Shown: in pieces, positions 53,678-61,973 of the stretch
Layout: each line of letters begins with the position of its first letter
Position numbering within the stretch: position 1 is the stretch's first letter
Assembly: GCF_001512295.1 (NCBI RefSeq)
Contig: NZ_LNUP01000002.1
Location: 232,568-296,567, forward strand
Source of the DNA: Pseudomonas sp. EpS/L25
GTDB lineage: Bacteria > Pseudomonadota > Gammaproteobacteria > Pseudomonadales > Pseudomonadaceae
Direction of reading: 5' to 3'
DNA: 64,000 nt
The notes under the pieces: generated by a model
The model's database searches: none
What the model saw: only the letters and a program-made list of their open reading frames with translations
Told to the model about the DNA's origin: nothing
Made by a program: the position numbers and the translations under genes

Positions 53678-54592
53678 TCAGCCAGGCCGAGCTTGAAGCA
53701 GGGCGCTCTGCAAGGGCGGCACGACGAAGTCGAGGAAGGCGCGAACGCGGGCGGGCTGATGCTGACCGCCGAGATACAGCGCGGCGATTTCCTCTTCGTC
53801 GGCCACCCCCACGTCGGCCAACACCTCCACCAGCCGACCGGCCTCCAGGTCTTCCCGGGCATGGTAGTCGCCGATCCGCGCCAGGCCGACACCGGCCACC
53901 GCCATGCGCCTTACGGTTTCGCCGTTGTTGGCGAGCAGCTTGCCCGTGACCATCCGATCGACGATCCGGCCGCCCGTCCGCATCGGCCAGACCGGTTGCG
54001 CGCGCTGGAAGTTGAAGCCCAGGCAGTTGTGATTTTCCAGATCCTCGACGCAGCGGGGCGTACCGGCTCGCGCGAGGTAAGCCGGCGAGGCGACGATCTT
54101 GCGGCGGGCGGTGCCGATGCGCCGGGCGATCAGCGCGGAGTCCGTGATGCCGCCGACGCGAAACACGACGTCGGTGCGCGCCAGGTACAGATCGACCATC
54201 TCATCCGTCAGCGACAGATCCACGATGATGTTCGGGTGCGCCGCCCAGAACGCGGGCAGCAACGGCTCCAGCATCAGGCTGCCGAAGGCGACCGAAGTGT
54301 TGACTCTGATGGTGCCGCTGACGCCGCGGCTGCCGAGCCCGAGCGTGAGTTCGAGATCCTCCAGCTCCGCGAGCATCGCCCTGGCACGCTCGTGATAGAG
54401 GTGCCCTTCGGTCGTCAGGGACAGGCGGCGCGTGGATCGCTCGACGAGGCGCACCCCCAGGCGCTGTTCCAGCCGCGTAATCAACTTGGACACCGTCGAC
54501 GGCGTCATGTGCAGCAGTCGAGCGGCCGCCGAGAAGCTTCCGGAGTCGACCACCGCGACGAAAATCTGCATCTCTCCCGCACGATTATCCAA
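53678..54592 (-). CDS. LysR-family transcriptional regulator
   Basis: A 304-residue LysR regulator. The helix-turn-helix is in GSFSAAARLLHMTPSTVSKLITRLEQRLGVRLVERSTRRLSLT (about residues 17-60). The effector domain starts near residue 90 with GTIRVNTSVAFGSLMLEPLLPAFWAAHPNIIVDL, close to the CrgA/DmlR group. Divergent from the aldo/keto reductase operon across a 119-base gap, so it likely controls that operon. Effector unknown. Confidence 0.9.
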   Translation of the reverse strand: MDNRAGEMQIFVAVVDSGSFSAAARLLHMTPSTVSKLITRLEQRLGVRLVERSTRRLSLTTEGHLYHERARAMLAELEDLELTLGLGSRGVSGTIRVNTSVAFGSLMLEPLLPAFWAAHPNIIVDLSLTDEMVDLYLARTDVVFRVGGITDSALIARRIGTARRKIVASPAYLARAGTPRCVEDLENHNCLGFNFQRAQPVWPMRTGGRIVDRMVTGKLLANNGETVRRMAVAGVGLARIGDYHAREDLEAGRLVEVLADVGVADEEEIAALYLGGQHQPARVRAFLDFVVPPLQSALLQARPG

Positions 54593-54711
54593 GGCTCGAC
54601 CCCGTCCAGCTGTGAATTCATTTCCAAACTCATGTGCAACTCTAGCGACTTATCACTGGAGCGGCGAGATGACATCGTGAGCGTCGACGTTACGCCTTCC
54701 AGGAGTTGGAC

Positions 54712-55536
54712 ATGACCTACCTAGAATCACACGGAGTTCGCATCCCGGCCCTCGGCTTCGGGGTATTCCGCATGACCGACGCCGAGGTCGAGCGGGTGAT
54801 CCCCGTCGCCCTCGAAGCCGGCTTTCGCCATTTCGACACCGCGCAGATCTATGCCAACGAGGCCGCGCTCGGCCGAGCACTGGAGCGCGCGGGTGCGGCG
54901 CGCGCCGACCTGTTCCTGAGCACCAAGGTCTGGGTCGATCATTACCACCCCCAGCGCTTCGTCGCCTCGGTCGAGGAAAGCCTGGAGAAGCTGAGGGTCA
55001 GCCAGGTCGACCTGCTGTTGCTGCACTGGCCGGGGGCCCAGGTCCCCATCGCCGATCAGATCGCCCTGCTCAACGAGGTCCAGGCCGCCGGCCTGACGCG
55101 TCACATCGGGGTCAGCAACCAGAATGTCGCGCAAATGACCGAGTCGGTACGGCTCAGCGCGGCGCCCATCCTCACCAACCAGGTCGAGGTTCACCCCTAC
55201 CTGGATCAACGCGCGCTGATCGCGACGGCCAGGGATCAGCGGGTGGCCATCGCCGCCTACTACGGAATGGCGGACGGTCAGGTACCCCGTGATCCCCTGA
55301 TCCAGGACATTGGCCGGGCCCACGGCAAGACCGCTGCCCAGGTCGGCTTGCGCTGGCTGATCCAGCAGGGGCTGGTGGCGCTTAGCAAGACCGCCAACGT
55401 CGAGCGCGTGGCCGAGAACGCCGCGATCTTCGACTTCCAGCTGGACGATCAGGAGATGGCGGCCATTGCCAGCCTGGCGCGTGCCGATGGCCGCCTCGTC
55501 AACCCCCCGGGCCTGGCGCCCGACTGGAACGCTTGA
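54712..55536 (+). CDS. aldo/keto reductase
   Basis: A 274-residue NADPH-dependent TIM-barrel reductase. The catalytic tetrad is visible: Asp and Tyr in FDTAQIYANEAALG, Lys in FLSTKVW, His in LLLLHWPG. The cofactor segment LRWLIQQGLVALSKTANVERVAENAAIF is near the end. AGGAG precedes the ATG by 6 bases; a TTG two codons upstream is less likely. It resembles 2,5-diketo-gluconate-reductase-like members. First gene of an operon with an SDR and a PPC-domain protein (11- and 16-base gaps). Confidence 0.9.
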   Translation: MTYLESHGVRIPALGFGVFRMTDAEVERVIPVALEAGFRHFDTAQIYANEAALGRALERAGAARADLFLSTKVWVDHYHPQRFVASVEESLEKLRVSQVDLLLLHWPGAQVPIADQIALLNEVQAAGLTRHIGVSNQNVAQMTESVRLSAAPILTNQVEVHPYLDQRALIATARDQRVAIAAYYGMADGQVPRDPLIQDIGRAHGKTAAQVGLRWLIQQGLVALSKTANVERVAENAAIFDFQLDDQEMAAIASLARADGRLVNPPGLAPDWNA

Positions 55537-55547
55537 AGGAGTCGATC

Positions 55548-56321
55548 ATGGATCTGCAACTGGAGAACAAGACCGCACTCGTCACCGGCTCCACGGCCGG
55601 GATAGGGCTGGAAATCGCCCGCCGTCTGGTCGCCGAAGGCGCGGACGTGGTCATCTGCGGCCGCGATCAGGCCAAGCTGGACGCGGCGGCAGCCGCCAGC
55701 GGTGCCCGGGCCGTCCTGGCCGATCCCGCGACGGCGCAAGGGGCCGCCACCCTGGTGACGGCCGTCCCGGCGGTCGACATCCTGGTCAACAACCTCGGCA
55801 TCTATGAAGCGAAGCCCTTCGCCGAGATCACCGATGCGGACTGGCAGCGCTTCTTCGAGGTGAACGTGCTGTCGGGCGCCCGGCTGGCGCGGGCCTACTT
55901 TCCCGGCATGGTCGCGCGGGACTGGGGAAGGATCATCTTCGTGGCCAGTGACTCGGCCTTGGTCGTGCCGCCCGACATGATCCACTACGGCATGACGAAA
56001 ACCGCCCAGCTGGCCATCTCTCGTGGCCTGGCCGCGGCGAGCAAGGGCACGCGCGTCACGGTGAACTCGGTGCTGCCCGGACCGACCCGCTCGGCCGGCA
56101 TCGGCGATTTCCTGAAAAGCGTCGCCGACGATCCCACGGCACCGGCGGAAGACATCGAGCGCAGCTTCTTCGCCAAGGAGCGCCCGACGTCACTGCTGCA
56201 GCGGATGATCGAGCCCGAGGAGATCGCCGCCCTGGTCGCCTACGTCGCCAGCCCCCTGTCGGCTGCCACCAATGGCGCCGCGTTGCGCGTCGATGGCGGT
56301 GTGACCCCTACGATCGCCTGA
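55548..56321 (+). CDS. SDR-family oxidoreductase
   Basis: A 257-residue short-chain dehydrogenase. TGSTAGIGLEIARRL is near residue 13, NNLGIYE near 83, the Ser in FVASDSALV, and the Tyr/Lys pair in HYGMTKTAQLAISRG. AAGGAG precedes the ATG by 6 bases. Members with a MTKTAQL motif and a SSPLSAATNGAALRVDGG-type end are widespread with unknown substrate. It overlaps no gene but follows the aldo/keto reductase by 11 bases, so both probably act on related carbonyl compounds under the divergent LysR. Confidence 0.9.
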   Translation: MDLQLENKTALVTGSTAGIGLEIARRLVAEGADVVICGRDQAKLDAAAAASGARAVLADPATAQGAATLVTAVPAVDILVNNLGIYEAKPFAEITDADWQRFFEVNVLSGARLARAYFPGMVARDWGRIIFVASDSALVVPPDMIHYGMTKTAQLAISRGLAAASKGTRVTVNSVLPGPTRSAGIGDFLKSVADDPTAPAEDIERSFFAKERPTSLLQRMIEPEEIAALVAYVASPLSAATNGAALRVDGGVTPTIA

Positions 56322-56337
56322 GATCCTGGAGGCCCTT

Positions 56338-56790
56338 ATGACCGAACCCCGTCGGTACATCTCGACACCCAGTGGGTTCCTGCTGGTATTGCGGCAGGGC
56401 GACGAGGTGCTGGCTTCGCTCGAGGCGCTGATGCGGGAGGAGTCGACTCCGTCAGCGACGTTAAGCGGATTCGGCTTCGTCGCGACGGCGCGCCTCGGCT
56501 TTTTCGACTTCACGAAAGGTGACTATGACGCCCGTGAATTTCAGCAACTCGAGATCACCGGCCTGAATGGCACCCTGGCCTGGAAGGACGGCGCGCCGTC
56601 CGTGCATGCCCATGCCAGCGGCGGTGATCGCGACTTCGCCGTCGTGGGCGGGCACGTGCTGGACCTGCGGGTCGGCCGTGGCTCGTTCGAGATCACCGTG
56701 CAGGTGCATGATCGCCGGCTGGAGCGACGACTCGATCCTGTCGTTGGCGCCAATGTGTTGCAGTTGGATGCGCCTGGGGTAGAGAGCTAG
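56338..56790 (+). CDS. PPC-domain (DUF296) protein
   Basis: A 150-residue protein made of one PPC domain (plants-and-prokaryotes conserved). It starts RRYISTPSGFLLVLRQGDEVLASLEALM and includes HAHASGGDRDFAVVGGHVLDLRVGRGSFEITVQV, with the His/Asp-containing strand turn usual for the family. These proteins form trimers with a metal or small-molecule site; the bacterial function is not settled. Third gene of the aldo/keto reductase/SDR operon, 16 bases after the SDR. Confidence 0.85.
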   Translation: MTEPRRYISTPSGFLLVLRQGDEVLASLEALMREESTPSATLSGFGFVATARLGFFDFTKGDYDAREFQQLEITGLNGTLAWKDGAPSVHAHASGGDRDFAVVGGHVLDLRVGRGSFEITVQVHDRRLERRLDPVVGANVLQLDAPGVES

Positions 56791-56869
56791 GCGGCGCGAA
56801 GAGCGGCCGCTACCCGGTCGCCGCTCTTCGGCATCCTTTCCGAATTGAGCCACCGGCGAAAGGTCCGCG

Positions 56870-57165
56870 GTCCAGCAAGCAATCGCCGAAGGCGGCGGGG
56901 CGTTGCTGCCTGCTGGGATACGAGTTCCATCCAGCCTGTTTTGCCGCTGGCCGAGTCCACTACCGCCTAGGCCACGGCCAGGGGCGTCCTCATGACCTTC
57001 AGCAAGGCATTGGCAGGGGAGGTGAACCCGAAGGGCGTTCGCATGCTGAGCGTTGCGCCGGGTCGGAACGAGACCGAGGCCTACGTCCTTCCAGGCGAAC
57101 CCCCGCCAGGCCACACACGGCCGGCAGGTACCGATCGGCAGCTCTCAGGCAGGCGGGAAGGTGCA
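56870..57165 (+). pseudogene. degraded SDR-family gene fragment
   Basis: Six-frame reading gives the C-terminal half of a short-chain dehydrogenase in pieces. VQQAIAEGGGALL is in one frame. After a shift, SSIQPVLPLAESTTA runs into TAG (56968), then ATARGVLMTFSKALAGEVNPKGVRMLSVAPG and ETEA. By comparison with family members the TAG stands exactly where the catalytic Tyr belongs and the catalytic Lys is Arg. The N-terminal half is absent. It lies between the PPC gene and the convergent RraA-like gene, whose end it overlaps, so it is a dead remnant. Confidence 0.75.
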
Positions 57166-57825
57166 GTGACGTGCCAGCAGGGCTTCGAGCACCCAGCGTC
57201 TGTCGCTACGACCTTCCGCGATGGCCTGCAGCTGGGCATGTTCGGCCTCGGATTTCGCCTTGGCCTTGGCATAGACCTCGTCCAGCTCGGCGAAGGGCAC
57301 GCACAGCAGGCCGTCCTCGTCGCCTATGATCAGGTCGCCCGGCTCGATCATCATGCCGGCGATCGCCACCGGGACGTTGATTTCCCCAGGCCCGTCCTTG
57401 TAGGGACCGCGGTGGGTAATGCCGGCGGCGTACACCGGCAGGTCATGCTCGGCAATCGCGCGTGAGTCACGGATCGCCCCGTTTATCACGAAGCCGCCCA
57501 GGCCCTTCTGCTCTGCATAGCAGGTCATCAGCTCGCCGATCAGGGCGTTGGTCAGGTCTCCGCCGGCATCCACGACGAGGACGTCGCCCGGTTGGGCGAG
57601 GTCGAGGGCATGGTGCAGCATCAGGTTGTCTCCCGGGCGGCATTTGACCGTGAGTGCCGGTCCGGCCAGCACGCCACCGCGGTGCATGGGGCGCAGGGTG
57701 GTGCCGGCAGCGGTCATACGGCTCATGGAGTCGCTGATGTTGGCCACCGGCAGGGTACGAAAGCGAGCGATGTGTTCGGCACTCGCCTGGCGGGTACGTC
57801 GCAAGATTCTGAAGCCTACGGTCAT
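57145..57825 (-). CDS. RraA-family protein (HMG/CHA-aldolase-like)
   Basis: A 226-residue protein of the RraA/demethylmenaquinone-methyltransferase-like fold. Metal and substrate residues of the aldolase branch lie in GDVLVVDAGGDLTNALIGELM and in GFVINGAIRDSRAI (the Arg-Asp pair). This branch includes 4-hydroxy-4-methyl-2-oxoglutarate aldolases as well as RNase E inhibitors and uncharacterised enzymes. It is last in the leftward operon, 15 bases after the amidohydrolase gene, so a role in retro-aldol or decarboxylation of a catabolic intermediate is plausible. It seems intact. Confidence 0.84.
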   Translation of the reverse strand: MTVGFRILRRTRQASAEHIARFRTLPVANISDSMSRMTAAGTTLRPMHRGGVLAGPALTVKCRPGDNLMLHHALDLAQPGDVLVVDAGGDLTNALIGELMTCYAEQKGLGGFVINGAIRDSRAIAEHDLPVYAAGITHRGPYKDGPGEINVPVAIAGMMIEPGDLIIGDEDGLLCVPFAELDEVYAKAKAKSEAEHAQLQAIAEGRSDRRWVLEALLARHCTFPPA

Positions 57826-57840
57826 GGTCGGTTTTCTCGT

Positions 57841-58884
57841 TCAGTGGGGCGCAATGCGGTAGAGCGTGGCAGCAGTCTGGCGGAACAGGCTCGCGCGTTC
57901 CGCGGCGCTGAAGTCCTCCGTCAAACGCTTGAAGGCGTTCCACAGCACGCCGTAGCCATACATTCCCTTGTCGACCGGGAAGTTGCTTTCGAACAGGCAG
58001 CGCTGCACACCGAAGTGTTCGATGCAGTGCAGGATGTAGGGTCGCCACAGCTCGGCCAACTGCAGGGAGGTCGGTGGCAGTGGTCGCCGATGCAGGTCGA
58101 AACCCGAGACGCCCATGCCCAGGCCGCCCAGCTTGACGCTGACGTTCGGGCAGCGCGCCAGGCGAATCATCGCCGCCGTCCAGTGCGCATAGACCTCGTC
58201 GCGCCGCCCTCGATAGGGGCCCGCGCCCAGTGGCCCGCCCACGTGGTCCAGCACGATCCCTTGATTGGGCAGGCGCTCGGCCAGGGCGATCACCTCGTCG
58301 AGTTGGGTGTGGTAAGCCCAGACATCCAGCACGAGGCCGTACCGTTCCAGGCAACTGGCTCCGCGGAGAAAGGTCGGCTCGAGGAGGACGCCAGCGGGGG
58401 GCGGGACTGGATTGGTCACCAGGCGCGGATCGGGATGCCAGGCTGTCGTGTTGCGGATGCCCCGCAGACGGTCGCCGGATCGTTCACGCATGTCTTCCAG
58501 AACCGGCAGCACGGCATCTCCCAGGCATAGGTCGGCACCGGCGACGATGGCGGCATTCAGGCGAGTGGCGCCATACGGCCGGCTGGCGCTGCGTTCCGCG
58601 ACGGCTGTGGCGAACTGCACTTCCCCCACGCTCTGAAAAGCCGCGGGACGGGCCCTGTCGAACATCGAACGGCACTGCACGTACACGGTGGCGACCACCT
58701 TGTGTCCGGCCTGATCGATGTCGGCCTGGTACTCGTCGGACAGGTAGCGCTGGCCGCTCCGGTCCCATAGGTGATGGTGCGCATCGATGATCGCCAGCGT
58801 CGGGTCCAGCGCCGGCTCACTCACCTGGGCCAGCCAGTCGGGGCGCGGCGCTATGTGGGGTGAGGCGGGGCGCGTGGCGTTCAT
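57841..58884 (-). CDS. amidohydrolase-family TIM-barrel protein
   Basis: A 347-residue metal hydrolase of the Amidohydro_2 group. The HxH metal motif is in IIDAHHHLWDRSGQRYLSDEY near residue 35, VLDHVGGP near the middle and LFESNFPVDKG near residue 300 carry further ligands. Relatives include 2-pyrone-4,6-dicarboxylate lactonase and 2-amino-3-carboxymuconate-semialdehyde-decarboxylase-like enzymes. Its ATG overlaps the ABC ATPase stop, coupling it to the transport genes. It probably hydrolyses or decarboxylates the imported compound. It appears intact although neighbours upstream are broken. Confidence 0.86.
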   Translation of the reverse strand: MNATRPASPHIAPRPDWLAQVSEPALDPTLAIIDAHHHLWDRSGQRYLSDEYQADIDQAGHKVVATVYVQCRSMFDRARPAAFQSVGEVQFATAVAERSASRPYGATRLNAAIVAGADLCLGDAVLPVLEDMRERSGDRLRGIRNTTAWHPDPRLVTNPVPPPAGVLLEPTFLRGASCLERYGLVLDVWAYHTQLDEVIALAERLPNQGIVLDHVGGPLGAGPYRGRRDEVYAHWTAAMIRLARCPNVSVKLGGLGMGVSGFDLHRRPLPPTSLQLAELWRPYILHCIEHFGVQRCLFESNFPVDKGMYGYGVLWNAFKRLTEDFSAAERASLFRQTAATLYRIAPH

Positions 58885-59612
58885 CAGTGGGCCCGGATGT
58901 CGGCGATGAACTTGGCAGCACGTGGGTGTTCCGGGGCGCTGAAGAAGGTCTCGGGTACCGCTCGCTCGAGCACTTGCCCGGCATCCATGAACCAGATGCG
59001 ATCGGCCACGTCCCGGGCGAAACCCATCTCATGGGTCACGCAGATCATGGTCATGCCATCCGCTGCCAGGGCCTTCATCACCTGCAACACCTCACCCACC
59101 ATCTCGGGGTCCAAGGCGCTGGTAGGTTCGTCGAAGAGCATCACCGGCGGCTCCATCGCCAGCGCCCGGGCGATGGCCACCCGCTGCTGCTGGCCTCCCG
59201 ACAGTTGCGCCGGCATGGCGTCCGCCTTGTGTGCCAGGCCCACCTTCATGAGCAGGTCCCGGGCCTTCTGCGCGGTCTGGACCCTGTCCTGCTTGAGCAC
59301 CGTGAGCGGGCCGATCATCACGTTGTCGAGCACGGACAGGTGAGGGAAGAGATTGAAACTCTGGAAAACGAAGCCGATCCGGCTGCGTAGCGCATTGAGA
59401 TCATTGCCCCGGCCATGCATGTCATGGCCGTTCACCTATATCTGCCCCGCCTGGATCTCTTCCAGGCGGTTGACGGTACGGATGAGCGTCGACTTGCCCG
59501 AACCGGAAGGCCCGCACACCACGACCACTTCACCGGCGGCGACGCTTTCGTTGACGTCGTGTAGCGCCCGATAGGCGCCGTACCATTTGTTAACGCCCTT
59601 GAACGCGATCAT
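58884..59612 (-). pseudogene. amino-acid-type ABC transporter ATPase interrupted by a stop codon
   Basis: Read through, this is a normal 242-residue polar-amino-acid ABC ATPase (GlnQ/HisP type). It runs MIAFKGVNKWYG, Walker A GPSGSGKST near residue 37, Q-loop in [19 protein letters not shown], signature [15 protein letters not shown], Walker [15 protein letters not shown] and the His switch in CVTHEMGFA. Codon 59 is TAG (59436-59438), between EEIQAGQI and VNGHDMHG, so the P-loop and the signature are on separate fragments. Restart at the GTG directly after it would make a protein without Walker A. Either a real nonsense mutation or a base-call error; the start overlaps the permease stop (ATGA). 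Confidence 0.85.
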
Positions 59613-60355
59613 TTGCTTTGCCCCAGCAACAAGGTGTGGCCCTCGGCGCTGCCGGTGGCAGTGGATTGGATACCGGCACGCTGTCGCCCGATGGCCACCT
59701 CGAGCCACTTGGCCAGGCGACTGAGCGAGAAGCACAGGACGAAGTAGAACCCGGCCAGCAACAGGTACACCTGGAACGGCTGAGTCAGCAGCTGGTTGTT
59801 CACCTGGTAGGCGGCGAAGGTCAGCTCTTGGGTACCTATGAGGTAGGCGAGGGAGGTGTTCTTGGTGATCAGAATGAACTGGTTGACTATGCTCGGCAGC
59901 ATGTTGAACAGCGCCTGGGGTAGTACCACCTTGCGCATGGCCTGGCCGTAGCTCATGCCGATGGCGCGAGCGGCCTCCAGCTGGCCTCGCGGCACGGCGT
60001 CGATGCCGGCGCGAACCACCTCGCCCAGAAAGGCACCCTCGTACACCACCAAGGCCACGACCATGGTCAGGGTGCCGGAGATGTTCACGCCCGTGATGAG
60101 CGGAATCACGAAGTAGGCCCAGAAGATCAGCAGCAGCAGCGGGATCGAGCGCACCACGAAGGTGTAGCCCGTGGCGAGATTACGGACGAAGGCCAGGTTG
60201 GAGGTGCGGGCCAGCCCGATCCCTACCGCGATGGGGAAGGCCAGCACCAGGCTGGTGAGCGCCAGTACCAGGGTAAGCGCCAGGCCACCCAACGGCCCAT
60301 GAGGGTATTGGCCGACCAGCAGCATCACCCCGTAGTCGTGAAGGATATCGAGCAT
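59609..60355 (-). CDS. amino-acid-type ABC transporter permease
   Basis: A 248-residue inner-membrane permease of the HisMQ/GlnP family. About five helices; the coupling segment is EAARAIGMSYGQAMRKVVLPQALFNMLPSIVNQFILITKNTSLA, with the conserved EAA and Gly. It pairs with the other permease gene, 3 bases away. It appears intact, although the ATPase and the binding protein of the same transporter are disrupted. It starts with MLDILHDYG. Confidence 0.9.
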   Translation of the reverse strand: MLDILHDYGVMLLVGQYPHGPLGGLALTLVLALTSLVLAFPIAVGIGLARTSNLAFVRNLATGYTFVVRSIPLLLLIFWAYFVIPLITGVNISGTLTMVVALVVYEGAFLGEVVRAGIDAVPRGQLEAARAIGMSYGQAMRKVVLPQALFNMLPSIVNQFILITKNTSLAYLIGTQELTFAAYQVNNQLLTQPFQVYLLLAGFYFVLCFSLSRLAKWLEVAIGRQRAGIQSTATGSAEGHTLLLGQSK

Positions 60356-60358
60356 GAG

Positions 60359-61072
60359 TTACCTCGCCATGCGCAGAGTGATGCGGCGTTGCCACAGTCC
60401 ACCCAACAGCATCAGGGTCCAGGAGCCGAGCAGGTAGAAGAGGCTGGCCACCGCGAAGGTCTGGAAGGTCATGTAGGTTTCGCCCTCGATCTGGCGCGTG
60501 ACGTACATCATCTCGCCGGTGCCGATGGCCATGGCCAGCGCGGTGGACTTGAACAGGGCCAGCGCCTGGTTCACGAGGGACGGCGCCGCGGCGCGTACCG
60601 CCTGCGGGATCAGTACCTTGCGCAAGGTTTGCAGGTAGTTCATGCCCAACGCGGTAGCGGCCTCGCGCTGGCCAGCGGGTAGCGCGCGAAAGCCGCTGCG
60701 CAGGTCTTCGCTGGTATAGGCTGCCGCATTGAGCGTGAGGGCGATAACGGCGAACACCATCTCACCGCCCTGGGCATTGACCCAGTCCTGGGTGGCCACG
60801 GGCAGCAACTGAGGCACGCCGAAGTACCACACGAACAGCTGCACCAGGCTGGGGACATTGCGGTGATATTCGACGAAGGCGTCAACCAGCCAGCCGGCGG
60901 CCCGCGTTGGCAGGAGACGGATGCCCATCAACACGCAGGCCAGACCGAAGCCCAGCACCGCACAGGTCAGGAACAGCTGCAGGGTGACGGCGATACCGCC
61001 GAGGAAAAGGTGCAGGTAGTCACCCTGCAACAGGGAAGCGAAGCCATCGAAAAGGTGCACGGAAGCCTCCAA
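60359..61072 (-). CDS. amino-acid-type ABC transporter permease
   Basis: A 237-residue inner-membrane permease of the same family. The coupling segment is QREAATALGMNYLQTLRKVLIPQAVRAAAPSLVNQALALFKSTALA. The HRNVPSLVQLFVWYFG segment is typical of glutamate/aspartate-type permeases. It lies 30 bases after the binding-protein gene and 3 bases before its partner. It seems intact. Confidence 0.9.
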   Translation of the reverse strand: MEASVHLFDGFASLLQGDYLHLFLGGIAVTLQLFLTCAVLGFGLACVLMGIRLLPTRAAGWLVDAFVEYHRNVPSLVQLFVWYFGVPQLLPVATQDWVNAQGGEMVFAVIALTLNAAAYTSEDLRSGFRALPAGQREAATALGMNYLQTLRKVLIPQAVRAAAPSLVNQALALFKSTALAMAIGTGEMMYVTRQIEGETYMTFQTFAVASLFYLLGSWTLMLLGGLWQRRITLRMAR

Positions 61073-61102
61073 TAGGGTCGCCTGTCGGCGACCCTGAGCC
61101 TG

Positions 61103-61902
61103 TCACTGGAAGTCGGAGAGGGGGGTCAGCTTCTTCTCACGCACCAACTGGAATTCGGTACCCGGGCCGTACCATTTGTCCCAGAGCGCCTGCAGTTCGC
61201 CGGTGGTTTCCATGTCCTGCAGGGCCTTGTCCACGGCCTGGGTCAGGGCGTCTTCCCCTTTCCTGATACCCAGGCAGTTGGGCTCGAAGTGCAGCGCCTG
61301 GTCGAGGAAATGCATGTTCTGGGCACGCGCATGGAAGCGAATCGCGGCGGGCTCGGTCATGGCCATGCCTTGGGTCTTGCCTTGCTGCAGGGCAAGGAAG
61401 GCCGAAGGGGCGTCTTCGAAGGCAACGACCGTGGAGTCTGGCAGTTGCTGACGCGCATAGAGTTCCGGCGTGGAGCTTTTGATCGCGCTGATGCGTTTGC
61501 CCTTGAGGTCATCAAAGGTCTTCAGGTTCGGGTCCTTCACCAGGATCTTGATCGGCGTCTGGTAGTAGGCGGCAGAGAAGTTGATCTGCCCGGCGCGGTC
61601 CTTGGTGTAGCCAGGGCGGCGGCGACCACGTCGGCTCGGCCGGATACCAGCGTGGGGATGCGTGCGCTTACCGCGATGCCCTGTAGCTCGGGCTTGACCC
61701 CCAGGTGCTGGGCCAGGGCCTTGCACACGTCCACGTCCAGACCGACGATCTCCCGTGTCGCCGGGTCCTGGTAGCCGAGCGGTACGCTGTCCGTGAGGGT
61801 CGCGCAGCGAAGGGTACCGCGCGCCTTTATGTCTTGCAGCGCGTCGGCCATGGCCGAGGAACAGGCCAGCAGGCCTACCAAAGCGAAAATTGCCCGTTTC
61901 AT
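61103..61902 (-). pseudogene. amino-acid-type ABC substrate-binding protein with frameshift
   Basis: The N-terminal part reads MKRAIFALVGLLACSSAMA (signal peptide), then IKARGTLRCATLTDSVPLGYQDPATREIVGLDVDVCKALAQHLGVKPEL up to SGRADVVAA. Then the frame is lost. The C-terminal part resumes one frame over as YTKDRAGQINFSAAYYQTPIKILVKDPNLKTFDDLKGKRIS and continues to DFQ-stop. A single-base deletion near 61610 (GCC TAC read as GC TAC) explains it. Together the pieces make a normal protein of about 266 residues of the SBP_bac_3 family. Deletion or base-call error cannot be told apart here. Confidence 0.85.
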
Positions 61903-61973
61903 AGTCAGTTCTCTATTACATGGTGAGGGCAGAAGGGTGACGCGCAAGAGTTGTTGTTCTAGTCGGTGAAGCA

